Assembly (NCBI GenBank): GCA_020438185.1
Contig: JAGQVC010000009.1
Location: 1 to 16,938 of the forward strand
Source of the DNA: Bacteroidota bacterium
Lineage (GTDB): Bacteria; Bacteroidota; Bacteroidia; M30B66
Length of the DNA stretch: 16,938 nt
Direction of reading: 5' to 3'
Position 1 is the first letter of the stretch, and every line of letters starts with the position of its first letter. The position numbers were made by a program, and so were the translations under genes. The notes under the pieces are model-generated. The model was not told where the DNA came from. It saw only the letters and a program-made list of their open reading frames with translations, and did not search any database. Positions 1 to 7,474 of this stretch are shown piece by piece.

Positions 1-2
1 CA

Positions 3-347
3 TATGGCAATCAGGGAGAATATACGGTTACCCTTGTGGTAACTGATGTTAACGAATGTTCGGACTCAACCTCAAGAAGCTACCTGATAGCAAATTCTGT
101 TGCTGTTCCCAACTCCTTTACGCCAAATGGCGATGGCTTCAACGACTTCTTTGTAATTCAGGGGCTTGAAGCATTACCGGCATCAAAACTGTTGATCTTC
201 GATCGCTGGGGGAACGAAATTTAGTCTGTAAATGCTTATGCAAACAACTGGGACGCAGGTAATGCTCCTGACGGGGTTTATTTCTACGTGCTGGAACTAA
301 GCAATGGAGATAAGTTGAACGGTGATGTTACTGTGAGACGCAAATAA
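3..347 (+). pseudogene. 3' end of a PKD / T9SS type B sorting-domain protein, interrupted by in-frame TAG
   Basis: The reading frame is open from the window edge (codon at 3-5). It begins with the end of a PKD-like domain (GEYTVTLVVTD) and continues into the hallmark of the gliding-motility-associated / T9SS type B C-terminal domain: PNSFTPNGDGFNDFF, then LLIFDRWGNEI. At 222-224 the frame meets TAG. In the same frame after it the domain carries on as SVNAYANNWDAGNAPDG, then VYFYVLELSNGDKLNGDVTVRRK and TAA at 345-347. The interrupted position normally holds an aromatic residue (Tyr or Phe), one base from TAG. Type B domains direct proteins through the T9SS to the cell surface or medium, so a truncated product should lack a working sorting signal. 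The conserved remainder suggests a recent nonsense mutation, a sequencing error or readthrough. The 5' part lies outside the window, so the passenger function is unknown. Confidence 0.85.
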
Positions 348-366
348 TATTGAATAACAACCTGCG

Positions 367-398
367 AAAAAGCTGCGATTTCTGTCGCAGCTTTTTTT
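367..398 (+). terminator. Rho-independent terminator after the type B gene
   Basis: A perfect stem (AAAAGCTGCGA, 368-378, pairing with TCGCAGCTTTT, 385-395) closes a 6-nt loop and runs into a T tract ending at 398. It lies 20 nt after the TAA at 345-347 and points the same way, so it should end transcription of the upstream gene. It also separates that gene from the PorE-like gene starting at 522. Confidence 0.9.
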
Positions 399-521
399 AT
401 TTTGAAAATGATGCTTTACCATATATTCCAAGCAAACAAACAAGTTTGAGGGTTATTAATCGTTAAAAAGATCAAGCAATTAAATCAATCACATTAACTT
501 GCCGGCTAATCCTGAATAAAT

Positions 522-2459
522 ATGCGTCATATTATTCTAGCTATTTTGATTCTTCTTTCCGGTTCGTATTCGCTCCGCTCTCAAAGCCTTAGCACCGGTA
601 ACAAAAGGGCTATTGGTTATTTTAACGAAGGCCGGATGAAATATGAATACAGGAAAAATGAAGATGCTTATTTAATGCTGAGCAAGGCTACAGAACAGGA
701 TGAGAATTTTTACGAAGCTCAGCTATTGCTAGGTGATGTTTGCAGCGATTTAAAGAAATACGAAGAGGCAATTAAACATTATCAAAAAGCCATCATAATT
801 AAACCGAACCGATTTCCGGCTGCATTCTACAACCTGGCCGGAATAGAAATGGAAATAGGTAAATACAATGATGCTGTGATGCATATGACTCAATTCCTGG
901 GGAATAAAGCCATAAGCAAAGAGCTTCGCGCAAAAGGAGAAAGAAGGTTTAACAATGCTGTTTTTGCGCGCGAAGCGGTAGCTCATCCTGTTCCATTTAC
1001 ACCAAAAAACCTGGGGGCCGGAATCAATTCGCCATACAACGATTACCATCCTTCGCTTACAGTGGATGAGGCAACATTAATATTCACCCGAATGAGGCCT
1101 GCAGACGCAGAAACAGATAATGGAGGTTCTCAGTTCGAAGAGGATTTCTACATCAGCAAACGAGAGAATCTGGAATGGCTGCAGGCTGTGCCTCTTGGAT
1201 CGCCATTAAACACGCATGGCAATGAAGGGGCCCATTCGATTTCGCCCGACGGGCGGTATTTTTATTTTACAGGATGTGAAAGACCGGAAGGCTATGGCTC
1301 TTGTGATCTTTACATCTCAAAACGCGAAGGCGACAAGTGGTCAAAGCCGGTCAACATGGGCGAACTGATTAATTCAGGAACCTGGGACGCTCAGCCAACA
1401 ATTGGTCCTGACGGGCGCACACTCGTTTTTACAAGTCGCCGTGCCGGCGGAAAAGGCATGGCTGATTTATGGATTACCTACAAGCGAGAAAACGGAACCT
1501 GGACATTGCCTGAGAATTTGGGAGATTCCATAAATACACCTTATGATGAATTTGGACCATACCTTCATCCGGATGGGAAGACTTTATTTTTCTCTTCTGA
1601 GGGACACCCTGGAATGGGCGGGAAAGATATTTTTTATTCAAAATTAAAGTCCGACGGAAGTTGGTCCAAACCTATAAATCTGGGTTACCCGATTAATACA
1701 AAAGATGACGAAATACATCTCATAGTCAGCCCTGATGGTAAAAAAGGCTATTTCAGTTCCGACCGGGAAGGCGGTTTAGGTTTGCGCGATTTGTATGTGT
1801 TCGATTTGTATGAGGCTGCCCGGCCACAGCCTGTAACTTATATGCGAGGAAAAATTCGTGATGCTAAAAGCATGAATCCCGTTGCCGCAGACGTAAGTGT
1901 TATTGATGTGGAAACCGGCGAAGTGAGAGCAACTACTCAATCGGATAAGCAGAATGGTGAATTTTTAATTTCTCTCCCTTCGGGAAGCAGTTATGCTGTA
2001 AATGCAGAAGCCACAGGATATTTATTTTTCTCTGGAAATTATGTGATTGGCAAAGAGCTGACTCCAAAGGACGAGTTTAAGGTTGACATCCTGCTTTCGC
2101 CTGTAGAAGCCGGTAGCAAGGTGGTCCTAAATAATATTTTCTTTGAATTCGGAAAAGCCAATTTGCTTCCTCAATCAAAGGTAGAACTGGAGAAAGTGTT
2201 TAAGTTTCTGGATAAGAATCCGAATGTTCGGGTTGAAATCGGCGGCCATACTGATGATGTTGGTGATGACGCTTCGAATCAGGTTCTGAGTGAAAAAAGA
2301 GCGGCTTCGGTGGTTGAGTATCTTGTTAAACTAGGCGTTGATGCCGGCAGACTTGAATCGAAAGGCTATGGAGAAAAAATGCCTTTAGCTACAAACGCAA
2401 CCGAAACCGGGCGGGCCATAAACCGGAGAACAGAATTCAAAATTCTACCGGCTAAATAA
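522..2459 (+). CDS. PorE-like envelope protein: TPR, PD40 propeller, regulatory-like domain, OmpA
   Basis: Predicted 645-aa exported protein. Residues 1-21 form a signal peptide that appears to be cleaved by signal peptidase I; no lipobox cysteine is present. TPR-like helices follow (about 30-150). PD40/WD40-like blades occupy about 165-435 and repeat an S/GPDGR-FYFTS and DLYISKR pattern. A carboxypeptidase-regulatory-like beta domain (about 440-520) precedes an OmpA-type peptidoglycan-binding domain (about 535-645). In the OmpA domain D578 (GHTDDVG) and R593 (LSEKRA) sit at the 15-residue spacing of the diaminopimelate-binding pair, and NRRTEF closes it. This domain order matches PorE (PG1058) of Porphyromonas gingivalis, which ties the T9SS to peptidoglycan. 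That match is inferred from architecture only, because related OmpA proteins share it. The missing lipobox differs from the lipoprotein nature reported for PorE. The gene has no close co-directional neighbour. Confidence 0.85.
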   Translation: MRHIILAILILLSGSYSLRSQSLSTGNKRAIGYFNEGRMKYEYRKNEDAYLMLSKATEQDENFYEAQLLLGDVCSDLKKYEEAIKHYQKAIIIKPNRFPAAFYNLAGIEMEIGKYNDAVMHMTQFLGNKAISKELRAKGERRFNNAVFAREAVAHPVPFTPKNLGAGINSPYNDYHPSLTVDEATLIFTRMRPADAETDNGGSQFEEDFYISKRENLEWLQAVPLGSPLNTHGNEGAHSISPDGRYFYFTGCERPEGYGSCDLYISKREGDKWSKPVNMGELINSGTWDAQPTIGPDGRTLVFTSRRAGGKGMADLWITYKRENGTWTLPENLGDSINTPYDEFGPYLHPDGKTLFFSSEGHPGMGGKDIFYSKLKSDGSWSKPINLGYPINTKDDEIHLIVSPDGKKGYFSSDREGGLGLRDLYVFDLYEAARPQPVTYMRGKIRDAKSMNPVAADVSVIDVETGEVRATTQSDKQNGEFLISLPSGSSYAVNAEATGYLFFSGNYVIGKELTPKDEFKVDILLSPVEAGSKVVLNNIFFEFGKANLLPQSKVELEKVFKFLDKNPNVRVEIGGHTDDVGDDASNQVLSEKRAASVVEYLVKLGVDAGRLESKGYGEKMPLATNATETGRAINRRTEFKILPAK

Positions 2460-2461
2460 CC

Positions 2462-3073
2462 TTATTTCACATCAAACTGAAAAACTTCGCTGTCTTCAAG
2501 TTTGCCTTTCAGGCTGTCGCCCGGATTGACTTTCCCTACCCCGGCAGGAGTTCCGGTGAAGATTAAATCTCCTGTTTTGAGGGTAATAAACTGAGAAACG
2601 TAAGCCACAATCCGATTGAAGCTGAAGATCATATCGGCCGACAGGCCTGATTGCCTTCTTTCATTATTTACATCCAGCGAAAAGCTGATATTACTTAAAT
2701 CGGGAAAATTGCTTATAGGCTGGAATGCACCAATTACAGCAGAATGGTCAAAAGCTTTGGCAATTTCCCAGGGAAGCCCTTTTTCCTTGCATTTCTGCTG
2801 AAGATCCCGGGCTGTAAAATCAATACCGCCTGTAATAGCATCAAAATACCTGGATGCAAATTCTTCGGAGATATGCTTGCCAGCTTTGGAAATGCGGATG
2901 ACCAATTCCATTTCGAAATGAATATCCGACGAAAAGTCGGGATGCCAGAACGGAGCGTTGTCCTTTAGTACTGCCGTATCCGGCTTCATGAAAAAAACCG
3001 GTTCTGCCGGGAGTGGATTATTAAGTTCCTTGGCGTGCTCGGCATAATTGCGGCCAATGCAAATAACTTTCAT
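2462..3073 (-). CDS. Fumarylacetoacetate hydrolase (FAH) family protein
   Basis: 203-aa cytoplasmic protein of the short FAH class (YcgM / FAHD1-like, about 200-220 aa). Members cleave or decarboxylate 2-oxo acids such as acylpyruvates and oxaloacetate using a divalent metal. The opening KVICIGRNYAEHAKEL is typical. E54 and E56 (HFEMEL) and D85 (GGIDFTARDLQ) are the expected metal ligands. The glycine-rich FTGTPAGVG motif near residues 166-174 is intact. It is the last gene of a tight minus-strand operon, starting 5 nt after the exonuclease stop, and its own stop lies 2 nt from the stop of the convergent PorE-like gene. The actual substrate cannot be deduced. Confidence 0.93.
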   Translation of the reverse strand: MKVICIGRNYAEHAKELNNPLPAEPVFFMKPDTAVLKDNAPFWHPDFSSDIHFEMELVIRISKAGKHISEEFASRYFDAITGGIDFTARDLQQKCKEKGLPWEIAKAFDHSAVIGAFQPISNFPDLSNISFSLDVNNERRQSGLSADMIFSFNRIVAYVSQFITLKTGDLIFTGTPAGVGKVNPGDSLKGKLEDSEVFQFDVK

Positions 3074-3078
3074 TGCAA

Positions 3079-3894
3079 TTATTTGTATTTCCCTGAAAGC
3101 ATGCGCAACTTGATTTTCTCAAGCGCTTTTTTGGTTGATAAGGCAAAATCGCCGTTCATCATCCAATCGTAGTAAGAGGGTTCTTTTTCAAGCACATCGG
3201 TAACCTTTCGACCTTTGTGCTTTCCAAAGTTGAATAATTCATTGCCCTCCTTATCGTAAATCATGCGTCCGCCAAAATCAACCCAGTCGCGGTTAGTGGA
3301 AAAGTCGGCCAGCTTCTGCATGTCGTTCACAACAGGAATAGACTGGTTGCCTTGCTTGTCGGTAAAAACACGCTCCTGATACATATCAAGCTGTGCTTTG
3401 AGCACATCATAGGTTGCACGAACATCTGCCTCCGCGGTGTGTGCATCAACCAGTTCGCGGTTGCAATAGAATTTCAGAGCTGCCGCAAGAGTGCGTTGTT
3501 CCATTTGATGGAAGATGTTCTGCACATCAATCAGACGACGGTTCTCCATCGGAAAATCGATACCTGCACGATAAAATTCTTCGAGCAGCATCGGTACGTC
3601 AAACTTATTTGAATTATACCCGGCCAGGTCGGCATCTCCGATGAAATCGGCCAATGACTTTGCTACCGCCTTAAAGGTTGGTTCATCCTTAACATCCTCA
3701 TCGTAAATGCCGTGAATAAGCGAAACTTCGGGCGGAATCGGAATTGTAGGATTGATTCTGCGTGTTTTAACCTCCTCGTTACCGTCGGGGTTAATTTTAA
3801 GCACACAGATCTCTACAATGCGGTCGGCAGCTACCTGAGTACCGGTGGATTCAATATCAAAAAAAACGATTGGTTTGCTCAGGTTCAGCTCCAT
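3079..3894 (-). CDS. DEDDh 3'-5' exonuclease (DnaQ-like) with extra C-terminal domain
   Basis: 271-aa protein whose N-terminal 170 residues form a DnaQ/RNase T-type exonuclease fold. The acidic active site is complete: D13 and E15 (FFDIEST), D99 (NSNKFDVPML), and H152 with D157 (DAHTAEAD), which is the DEDDh pattern. After a linker, about residues 210-271 make a second small domain (FNFGKHKGRKV, then YYDWMMNGDF). This resembles the domain that follows some Bacteroidota exonucleases and is related to the DUF3820 type. The protein is predicted to trim single-stranded DNA or RNA 3' ends in the cytoplasm; it is not the Pol III epsilon subunit by context. Its ATG overlaps the upstream E2 stop by one base (TGATG), so translation of the two is probably coupled. 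FAH follows after 5 nt. Confidence 0.92.
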   Translation of the reverse strand: MELNLSKPIVFFDIESTGTQVAADRIVEICVLKINPDGNEEVKTRRINPTIPIPPEVSLIHGIYDEDVKDEPTFKAVAKSLADFIGDADLAGYNSNKFDVPMLLEEFYRAGIDFPMENRRLIDVQNIFHQMEQRTLAAALKFYCNRELVDAHTAEADVRATYDVLKAQLDMYQERVFTDKQGNQSIPVVNDMQKLADFSTNRDWVDFGGRMIYDKEGNELFNFGKHKGRKVTDVLEKEPSYYDWMMNGDFALSTKKALEKIKLRMLSGKYK

Positions 3895-5207
3895 CAGATT
3901 GAGGTATTTGGGTCAAATGCTTCGAGGTGATCTGCAATTCGCCGAAGGAATGAACCGCCCAGAGAGCCATCAACTACACGATGGTCGTAAGAAAGAGAGC
4001 AATACATCATGTGACGGATACCAATTAAATCGCCTTGTGGTGTTTCAATTATTGCTGGCTTCTTTTTAATTACGCCAACAGCCAGAATGGCAACCTGTGG
4101 CTGATTGATAATTGGCGTTCCCATTACATTTCCGAAAGAACCAACGTTGGTCACGGTAAACGTTCCTCCCTGAATTTCGTCGGGTTGTAATTTATTGGCC
4201 CGTGCCCTGTTTGCCAGGTCGTTTACGGCCTTGGTCAGGCCGATAAGATTTTTTGTGTCGGCATCTTTAATCACCGGGACAATCAAGTTACCGCTTGGCA
4301 GAGCTGTCGCCATTCCGATATTGATGTGTTTCCTCATGATAATATTTGTTCCGTCAACAGAAACGTTAATCATTGGGAAATCGCGGATTGCTTTCGCAAC
4401 CATTTCGATAATCATGGGGGTAAAAGTGATTTTTTCACCTTCACGGCGTTCAAATTCCTTTTTCACTTTTTCGCGCCACATTACCATATTGGTCATATCC
4501 ACTTCCACATAAGAAGTAACATGCGGACTAACGGCTTTCGACATCACCATGTGGTCTGCAATCATTTTACGCATGCGGTCCATTTCGATGATTTCGTCGC
4601 CCGAACCAACAGAAACGGCGGGCGCAAGCGGTTTGGTAATTTCTTTAGCCTGTTGTGCAGGTTTTTTAGCCGCAGAAGCGGCCGATGAGCCATTTTGCCC
4701 TCTTTTGGGAAGATAGGCCAGAATATCATTTTTGGTTACTCTTCCATCCTGCCCTGATCCTGCAATTGCTTCAAGTTCTTCCATAGAAACCCCTTCTTCT
4801 CTGGCTATATTTCGCACCAATGGAGAATAGAAACGACCTGAAGCGCCGTGAGCAGACGGGGCCTCAGCTGCAGTTTCAGAAGCCGTTGTTTTAGCAGCAT
4901 CTTCAACCACCGTAGCAACCTTTTCGGGAGCCGGAGCAGAAGAAGGAGCTGAAGCTGCAACTGCTGCATTCGTGGTAATTTTTGCTATTACAGCATTTAC
5001 CTGAATTACATCGCCTTCATTAAAAAGAATTTCGGCAAGTACACCTTCAACCGGTGATGGAATTTCGGAATCCACTTTATCGGTTGCAATTTCAAGAACC
5101 GGTTCATCCAGTTCGATGGAATCGCCCGGTTGCTTGAGCCATTTGATAATTGTTGCTTCGGCGACGCTCTCGCCCATTTTCGGCATAATCAGGTCAAACT
5201 GAGCCAT
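3894..5207 (-). CDS. Dihydrolipoamide acyltransferase, E2 component of a 2-oxo acid dehydrogenase complex
   Basis: 437-aa E2 subunit. A single lipoyl domain (1-80) carries the lipoyl lysine K44 in EIATDKVDSE. An Ala/Pro-rich flexible linker (about 81-123) and a peripheral subunit-binding domain (about 126-166, FYSPLVRNIAREEGVS) follow. A second linker leads to the catalytic acyltransferase domain (about 205-437), with catalytic H409 and D413 in YDHRVVDG. It transfers acyl groups from the E1-bound intermediate to CoA and forms the core of the complex. One lipoyl domain and this length fit branched-chain type E2 enzymes, but pyruvate or another 2-oxo acid cannot be excluded; no E1 or E3 gene is in the window. 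It is the first gene of the E2-exonuclease-FAH operon, with a TAnnTTTG box 27 nt upstream of its ATG. Confidence 0.95.
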   Translation of the reverse strand: MAQFDLIMPKMGESVAEATIIKWLKQPGDSIELDEPVLEIATDKVDSEIPSPVEGVLAEILFNEGDVIQVNAVIAKITTNAAVAASAPSSAPAPEKVATVVEDAAKTTASETAAEAPSAHGASGRFYSPLVRNIAREEGVSMEELEAIAGSGQDGRVTKNDILAYLPKRGQNGSSAASAAKKPAQQAKEITKPLAPAVSVGSGDEIIEMDRMRKMIADHMVMSKAVSPHVTSYVEVDMTNMVMWREKVKKEFERREGEKITFTPMIIEMVAKAIRDFPMINVSVDGTNIIMRKHINIGMATALPSGNLIVPVIKDADTKNLIGLTKAVNDLANRARANKLQPDEIQGGTFTVTNVGSFGNVMGTPIINQPQVAILAVGVIKKKPAIIETPQGDLIGIRHMMYCSLSYDHRVVDGSLGGSFLRRIADHLEAFDPNTSI

Positions 5208-5234
5208 GTGATTTTGGGATAATTATTCAGGCGG

Positions 5235-5242
5235 CAAAAGTA
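5235..5242 (-). promoter_or_regulatory. Bacteroidota -7 promoter box for the E2 operon
   Basis: Read on the minus strand this is TACTTTTG, an exact TAnnTTTG match. It lies 27 nt upstream of the E2 ATG, which predicts a leader of about 20-25 nt. I see no convincing TTG at the -33 position, so the call rests on the -7 box and its placement. Confidence 0.55.
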
Positions 5243-5608
5243 GTGAATTTAGCCAACAGATAAGGCTTAAAAAGGAAGATGACAGGTTACGCAATCTGAA
5301 AATCTGACACTTAAGGAAAGAAATCAACAGCAAAAACTCTGTTAGCAATGCAGCTGCTTTCTGTAAGATTAACACTCCGGTACAGAAGTTAAAAACAATG
5401 AATAGAACGCCATATAACAGTCTGATGGTGTGTCGATAAAACATTCGTAGTTAAGGATGATAAAACTGAATCGACACTATGCAGTAAAACGGTTTTGGAA
5501 AACACTACCAGGAATTCAAATAGATTTAATTTGGGTCTTATATCTAAAAATCTGGGGTTTAACCGCCAAAGCCTAGAATCAATTCCCTAACTTTAAGCAT
5601 TTTATGTA
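5243..5608. other. Intergenic stretch between divergent genes, no gene seen
   Basis: About 370 AT-rich bases lie between the divergent E2 operon and the ELW-repeat gene. A 73-codon minus-strand frame at 5223-5444 has no recognisable protein character. An 8-bp inverted repeat (GTGTCGAT at 5430-5437, ATCGACAC at 5470-5477) and a weak TAACTTTA box at 5588-5595, possibly a -7 element for the downstream gene, are the only structures seen. Confidence 0.6.
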
Positions 5609-5620
5609 ATGCTAATCCCA

Positions 5621-7264
5621 ATGAAATTCGTTTTTACCTTTCTGGCAATCGTTATTACGTTGTTCTCTCAGGCTCAATATTTCCAAAAGCAGGAAGTATT
5701 CACCGGAGATTTTCTTGAACCTTACGATTTTAACATTTTTGACAATCACCTGTTTTACACTGGAGTTGATGAAAACTCAACTTTTGCAAATCGTCTTTAC
5801 TTCACCAACGGCTCAATCGGGAATATTGCCGTGCAGGAAGATGGTGAAGGAAACAGGTTTGACATTTACGAAGTTCTGGGGGAGCATCTCGGTGCTCTCT
5901 ACTTCTATGGAAATACCCTGGAGAACCCTTATGAATTATATAAAATAACATATGCCGGCGACACGCCACTGCAAATTACCAACTTCAATAATCCCGATTT
6001 ATTTGGCACATTATCCTTGCGCTCGATGCGGGAAATAGATAATAATATTCTATTCGATTACGATGAAGTAATTGGCGAAAACAGAGGCAAGGAACTTTGG
6101 ATCACAGATGGAACACCTGAAGGAACAGAATTCTTTTTGGATATCAATCCTAATGGTGACGGTTTTGGGTACTGGGTTGGTGAACTCGACAATATCCTGT
6201 ATTTCTGTGCCGATAACGGGGTGGACGGACTCGAACTCTGGAGAACGGACGGCACGATTGCAGGAACTCACATGGTTAAGGATATCAACCCTTCGGGTGA
6301 TGGATTCATCGGGGCAGGTGTGGTTTATGACAACCGTTTATTCTTTGTTGCCAGAAACAATGAACAGGGTCAGGAAGTCTGGACAACAGACGGAACTGAG
6401 GCAGGCACTCAAATTTTTACCGACCTGAATGCAGGCAGCGGTGATGGGCTTGGATACAATCCACAATTCACAGTTTTAAATGGCAGGCTTTACTTTTTAG
6501 CTAATGATGGTCAATCGGGATCTGAACTTTGGTCAACTGAAGGAACAGTTGAAGGAACAGAACTGGTTGCAGATATATCTGCAGGTTCGGCAAGTTCATT
6601 AATCCTGAACATTACTCCTTTTGAGGGCAGGTTGTATTTTGCATACAGGCAGCAGGGAACGAGTGATCAAAGACATTTGTGGCTAAGCGATGGAACAGAA
6701 GCCGGAACGTTACAAGTAAATCCGAGTGCTTATATTGATCTTCCACGCGATATGTTTCAGGTTGATAATGAATTGGTTTTTCTGATGAATAACAGCGAAG
6801 GAAACCGCGAACTTTGGCGCACCGACGGAACGGACGAAGGCACCTATGAAATCTTTCCGGAGGGTCTCGAAAATCAATGGCAAATACTCGGCGACGGACA
6901 TTTTGAACTTTTTGGCGGAAGGCTATTTGTTGATGCAGCGCTTAACGGCGATGCTGATTTATGGTCTTATGGCGCCGGAAGCATTTCATCCATTTCTGAT
7001 TATATAAATGCACCATCGAATCTGCTCATTTTCCCGAATCCTTCTGCTGATGTGGTTTTCTTTGACATCAGCTTCCCTCAATCAGAAACTGTAAATATTC
7101 AAATTTTTGACGCGTTAGGAAGAGAAGTATTCTGCCAAAATAAAGTATGCCAAAACCAATTTTCTATTTCTAAAGAAAGCATTGGAACCGGTTTTTTCAC
7201 AGCGCGAATCACTTGTTCTAACACGCATGAAATTATAAATCAAGGCAGATTTGTAATGCAATAA
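5621..7264 (+). CDS. Secreted ELWxxDGTxxGT-repeat protein with T9SS type A sorting domain
   Basis: 547 aa from the ATG at 5621, which begins a clean signal peptide (MKFVFTFLAIVITLFSQAQ). The ATG at 5609 would add only MLIP and is less likely. The body holds six copies of the ELWxxDGTxxGT motif near residues 158, 204, 251, 301, 351 and 396: KELWITDGTPEGT, LELWRTDGTIAGT, QEVWTTDGTEAGT, SELWSTEGTVEGT, RHLWLSDGTEAGT and RELWRTDGTDEGT. The period is 45-50 residues. Between motifs are LYFxAxN strands, suggesting propeller-like blades. The last 85 residues form a type A sorting domain (NLLIFPNPSADV, then VNIQIFDALGREV), so the protein should be exported by the T9SS and anchored or released outside the cell. 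No catalytic residues are recognisable; a binding or structural role is plausible but unproven. It has no operon partner. Confidence 0.9.
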   Translation: MKFVFTFLAIVITLFSQAQYFQKQEVFTGDFLEPYDFNIFDNHLFYTGVDENSTFANRLYFTNGSIGNIAVQEDGEGNRFDIYEVLGEHLGALYFYGNTLENPYELYKITYAGDTPLQITNFNNPDLFGTLSLRSMREIDNNILFDYDEVIGENRGKELWITDGTPEGTEFFLDINPNGDGFGYWVGELDNILYFCADNGVDGLELWRTDGTIAGTHMVKDINPSGDGFIGAGVVYDNRLFFVARNNEQGQEVWTTDGTEAGTQIFTDLNAGSGDGLGYNPQFTVLNGRLYFLANDGQSGSELWSTEGTVEGTELVADISAGSASSLILNITPFEGRLYFAYRQQGTSDQRHLWLSDGTEAGTLQVNPSAYIDLPRDMFQVDNELVFLMNNSEGNRELWRTDGTDEGTYEIFPEGLENQWQILGDGHFELFGGRLFVDAALNGDADLWSYGAGSISSISDYINAPSNLLIFPNPSADVVFFDISFPQSETVNIQIFDALGREVFCQNKVCQNQFSISKESIGTGFFTARITCSNTHEIINQGRFVMQ

Positions 7265-7315
7265 ATGTGTTGAAAAAGGTTTAGATTCCTTCAATGAGTT
7301 AATGGGTTTAAAAAT

Positions 7316-7354
7316 GAACGGCTGCGCCGCTGTCAGCACGATACAAAAGCAAGC
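7316..7354 (+). repeat. 39-nt direct repeat, copy 1
   Basis: Starts GAACGGCTGCGCCG and ends GATACAAAAGCAAGC. It matches copy 2 (7402-7440) at 37 of 39 positions. The copies are separated by 47 nt that do not resemble each other. Confidence 0.85.
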
Positions 7355-7459
7355 CAAGCTTGCATGTGACAAACCTAAAATTGATTTACTCTGGTACTGA
7401 CGAACGGCTGCGCCGTTGTCAGCACGATACAATAGCAAGCTTGGCTTGCTTTTGTATCG
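7339..7459. repeat. 25-nt exact inverted repeat nested in the direct repeats
   Basis: Positions 7339-7363 (beginning CGATACAAAAGCAAGCC) are the exact reverse complement of 7435-7459 (ending GGCTTGCTTTTGTATCG). In addition, 7425-7440 can pair with its immediate neighbour 7444-7459 with one mismatch, forming a tight hairpin. This mix of direct and inverted copies is typical of intergenic palindromic repeat families (REP/BIME-like). No transposase or coding sequence accompanies it. Confidence 0.8.
7402..7440 (+). repeat. 39-nt direct repeat, copy 2
   Basis: Differs from copy 1 by C to T at repeat position 15 and A to T at position 32. It runs directly into the inverted partner sequence at 7435-7459, making this copy half of a hairpin. 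Confidence 0.85.
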
Positions 7460-7474
7460 CCTTCTTCTTGGGCT

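Noticed and set aside
3079..3894. Exonuclease as part of a defence system
   Set aside because: The neighbours are metabolic genes in the same operon, and no helicase, restriction, toxin or other defence partner is seen.
4195..4688. Plus-strand frames of 105 and 120 codons inside the E2 gene
   Set aside because: They are antisense shadows of a well-supported E2 reading frame with lipoyl, binding and catalytic motifs.
5223..5444. 73-codon minus-strand frame upstream of the E2 gene
   Set aside because: Low-complexity hydrophobic translation with no family resemblance. It covers the E2 promoter box.
7316..7440. Possible CRISPR array (two 39-nt repeats, 47-nt spacer)
   Set aside because: There are only two copies, with mismatches. 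The repeat continues into an inverted copy of itself and no cas gene is in the window.
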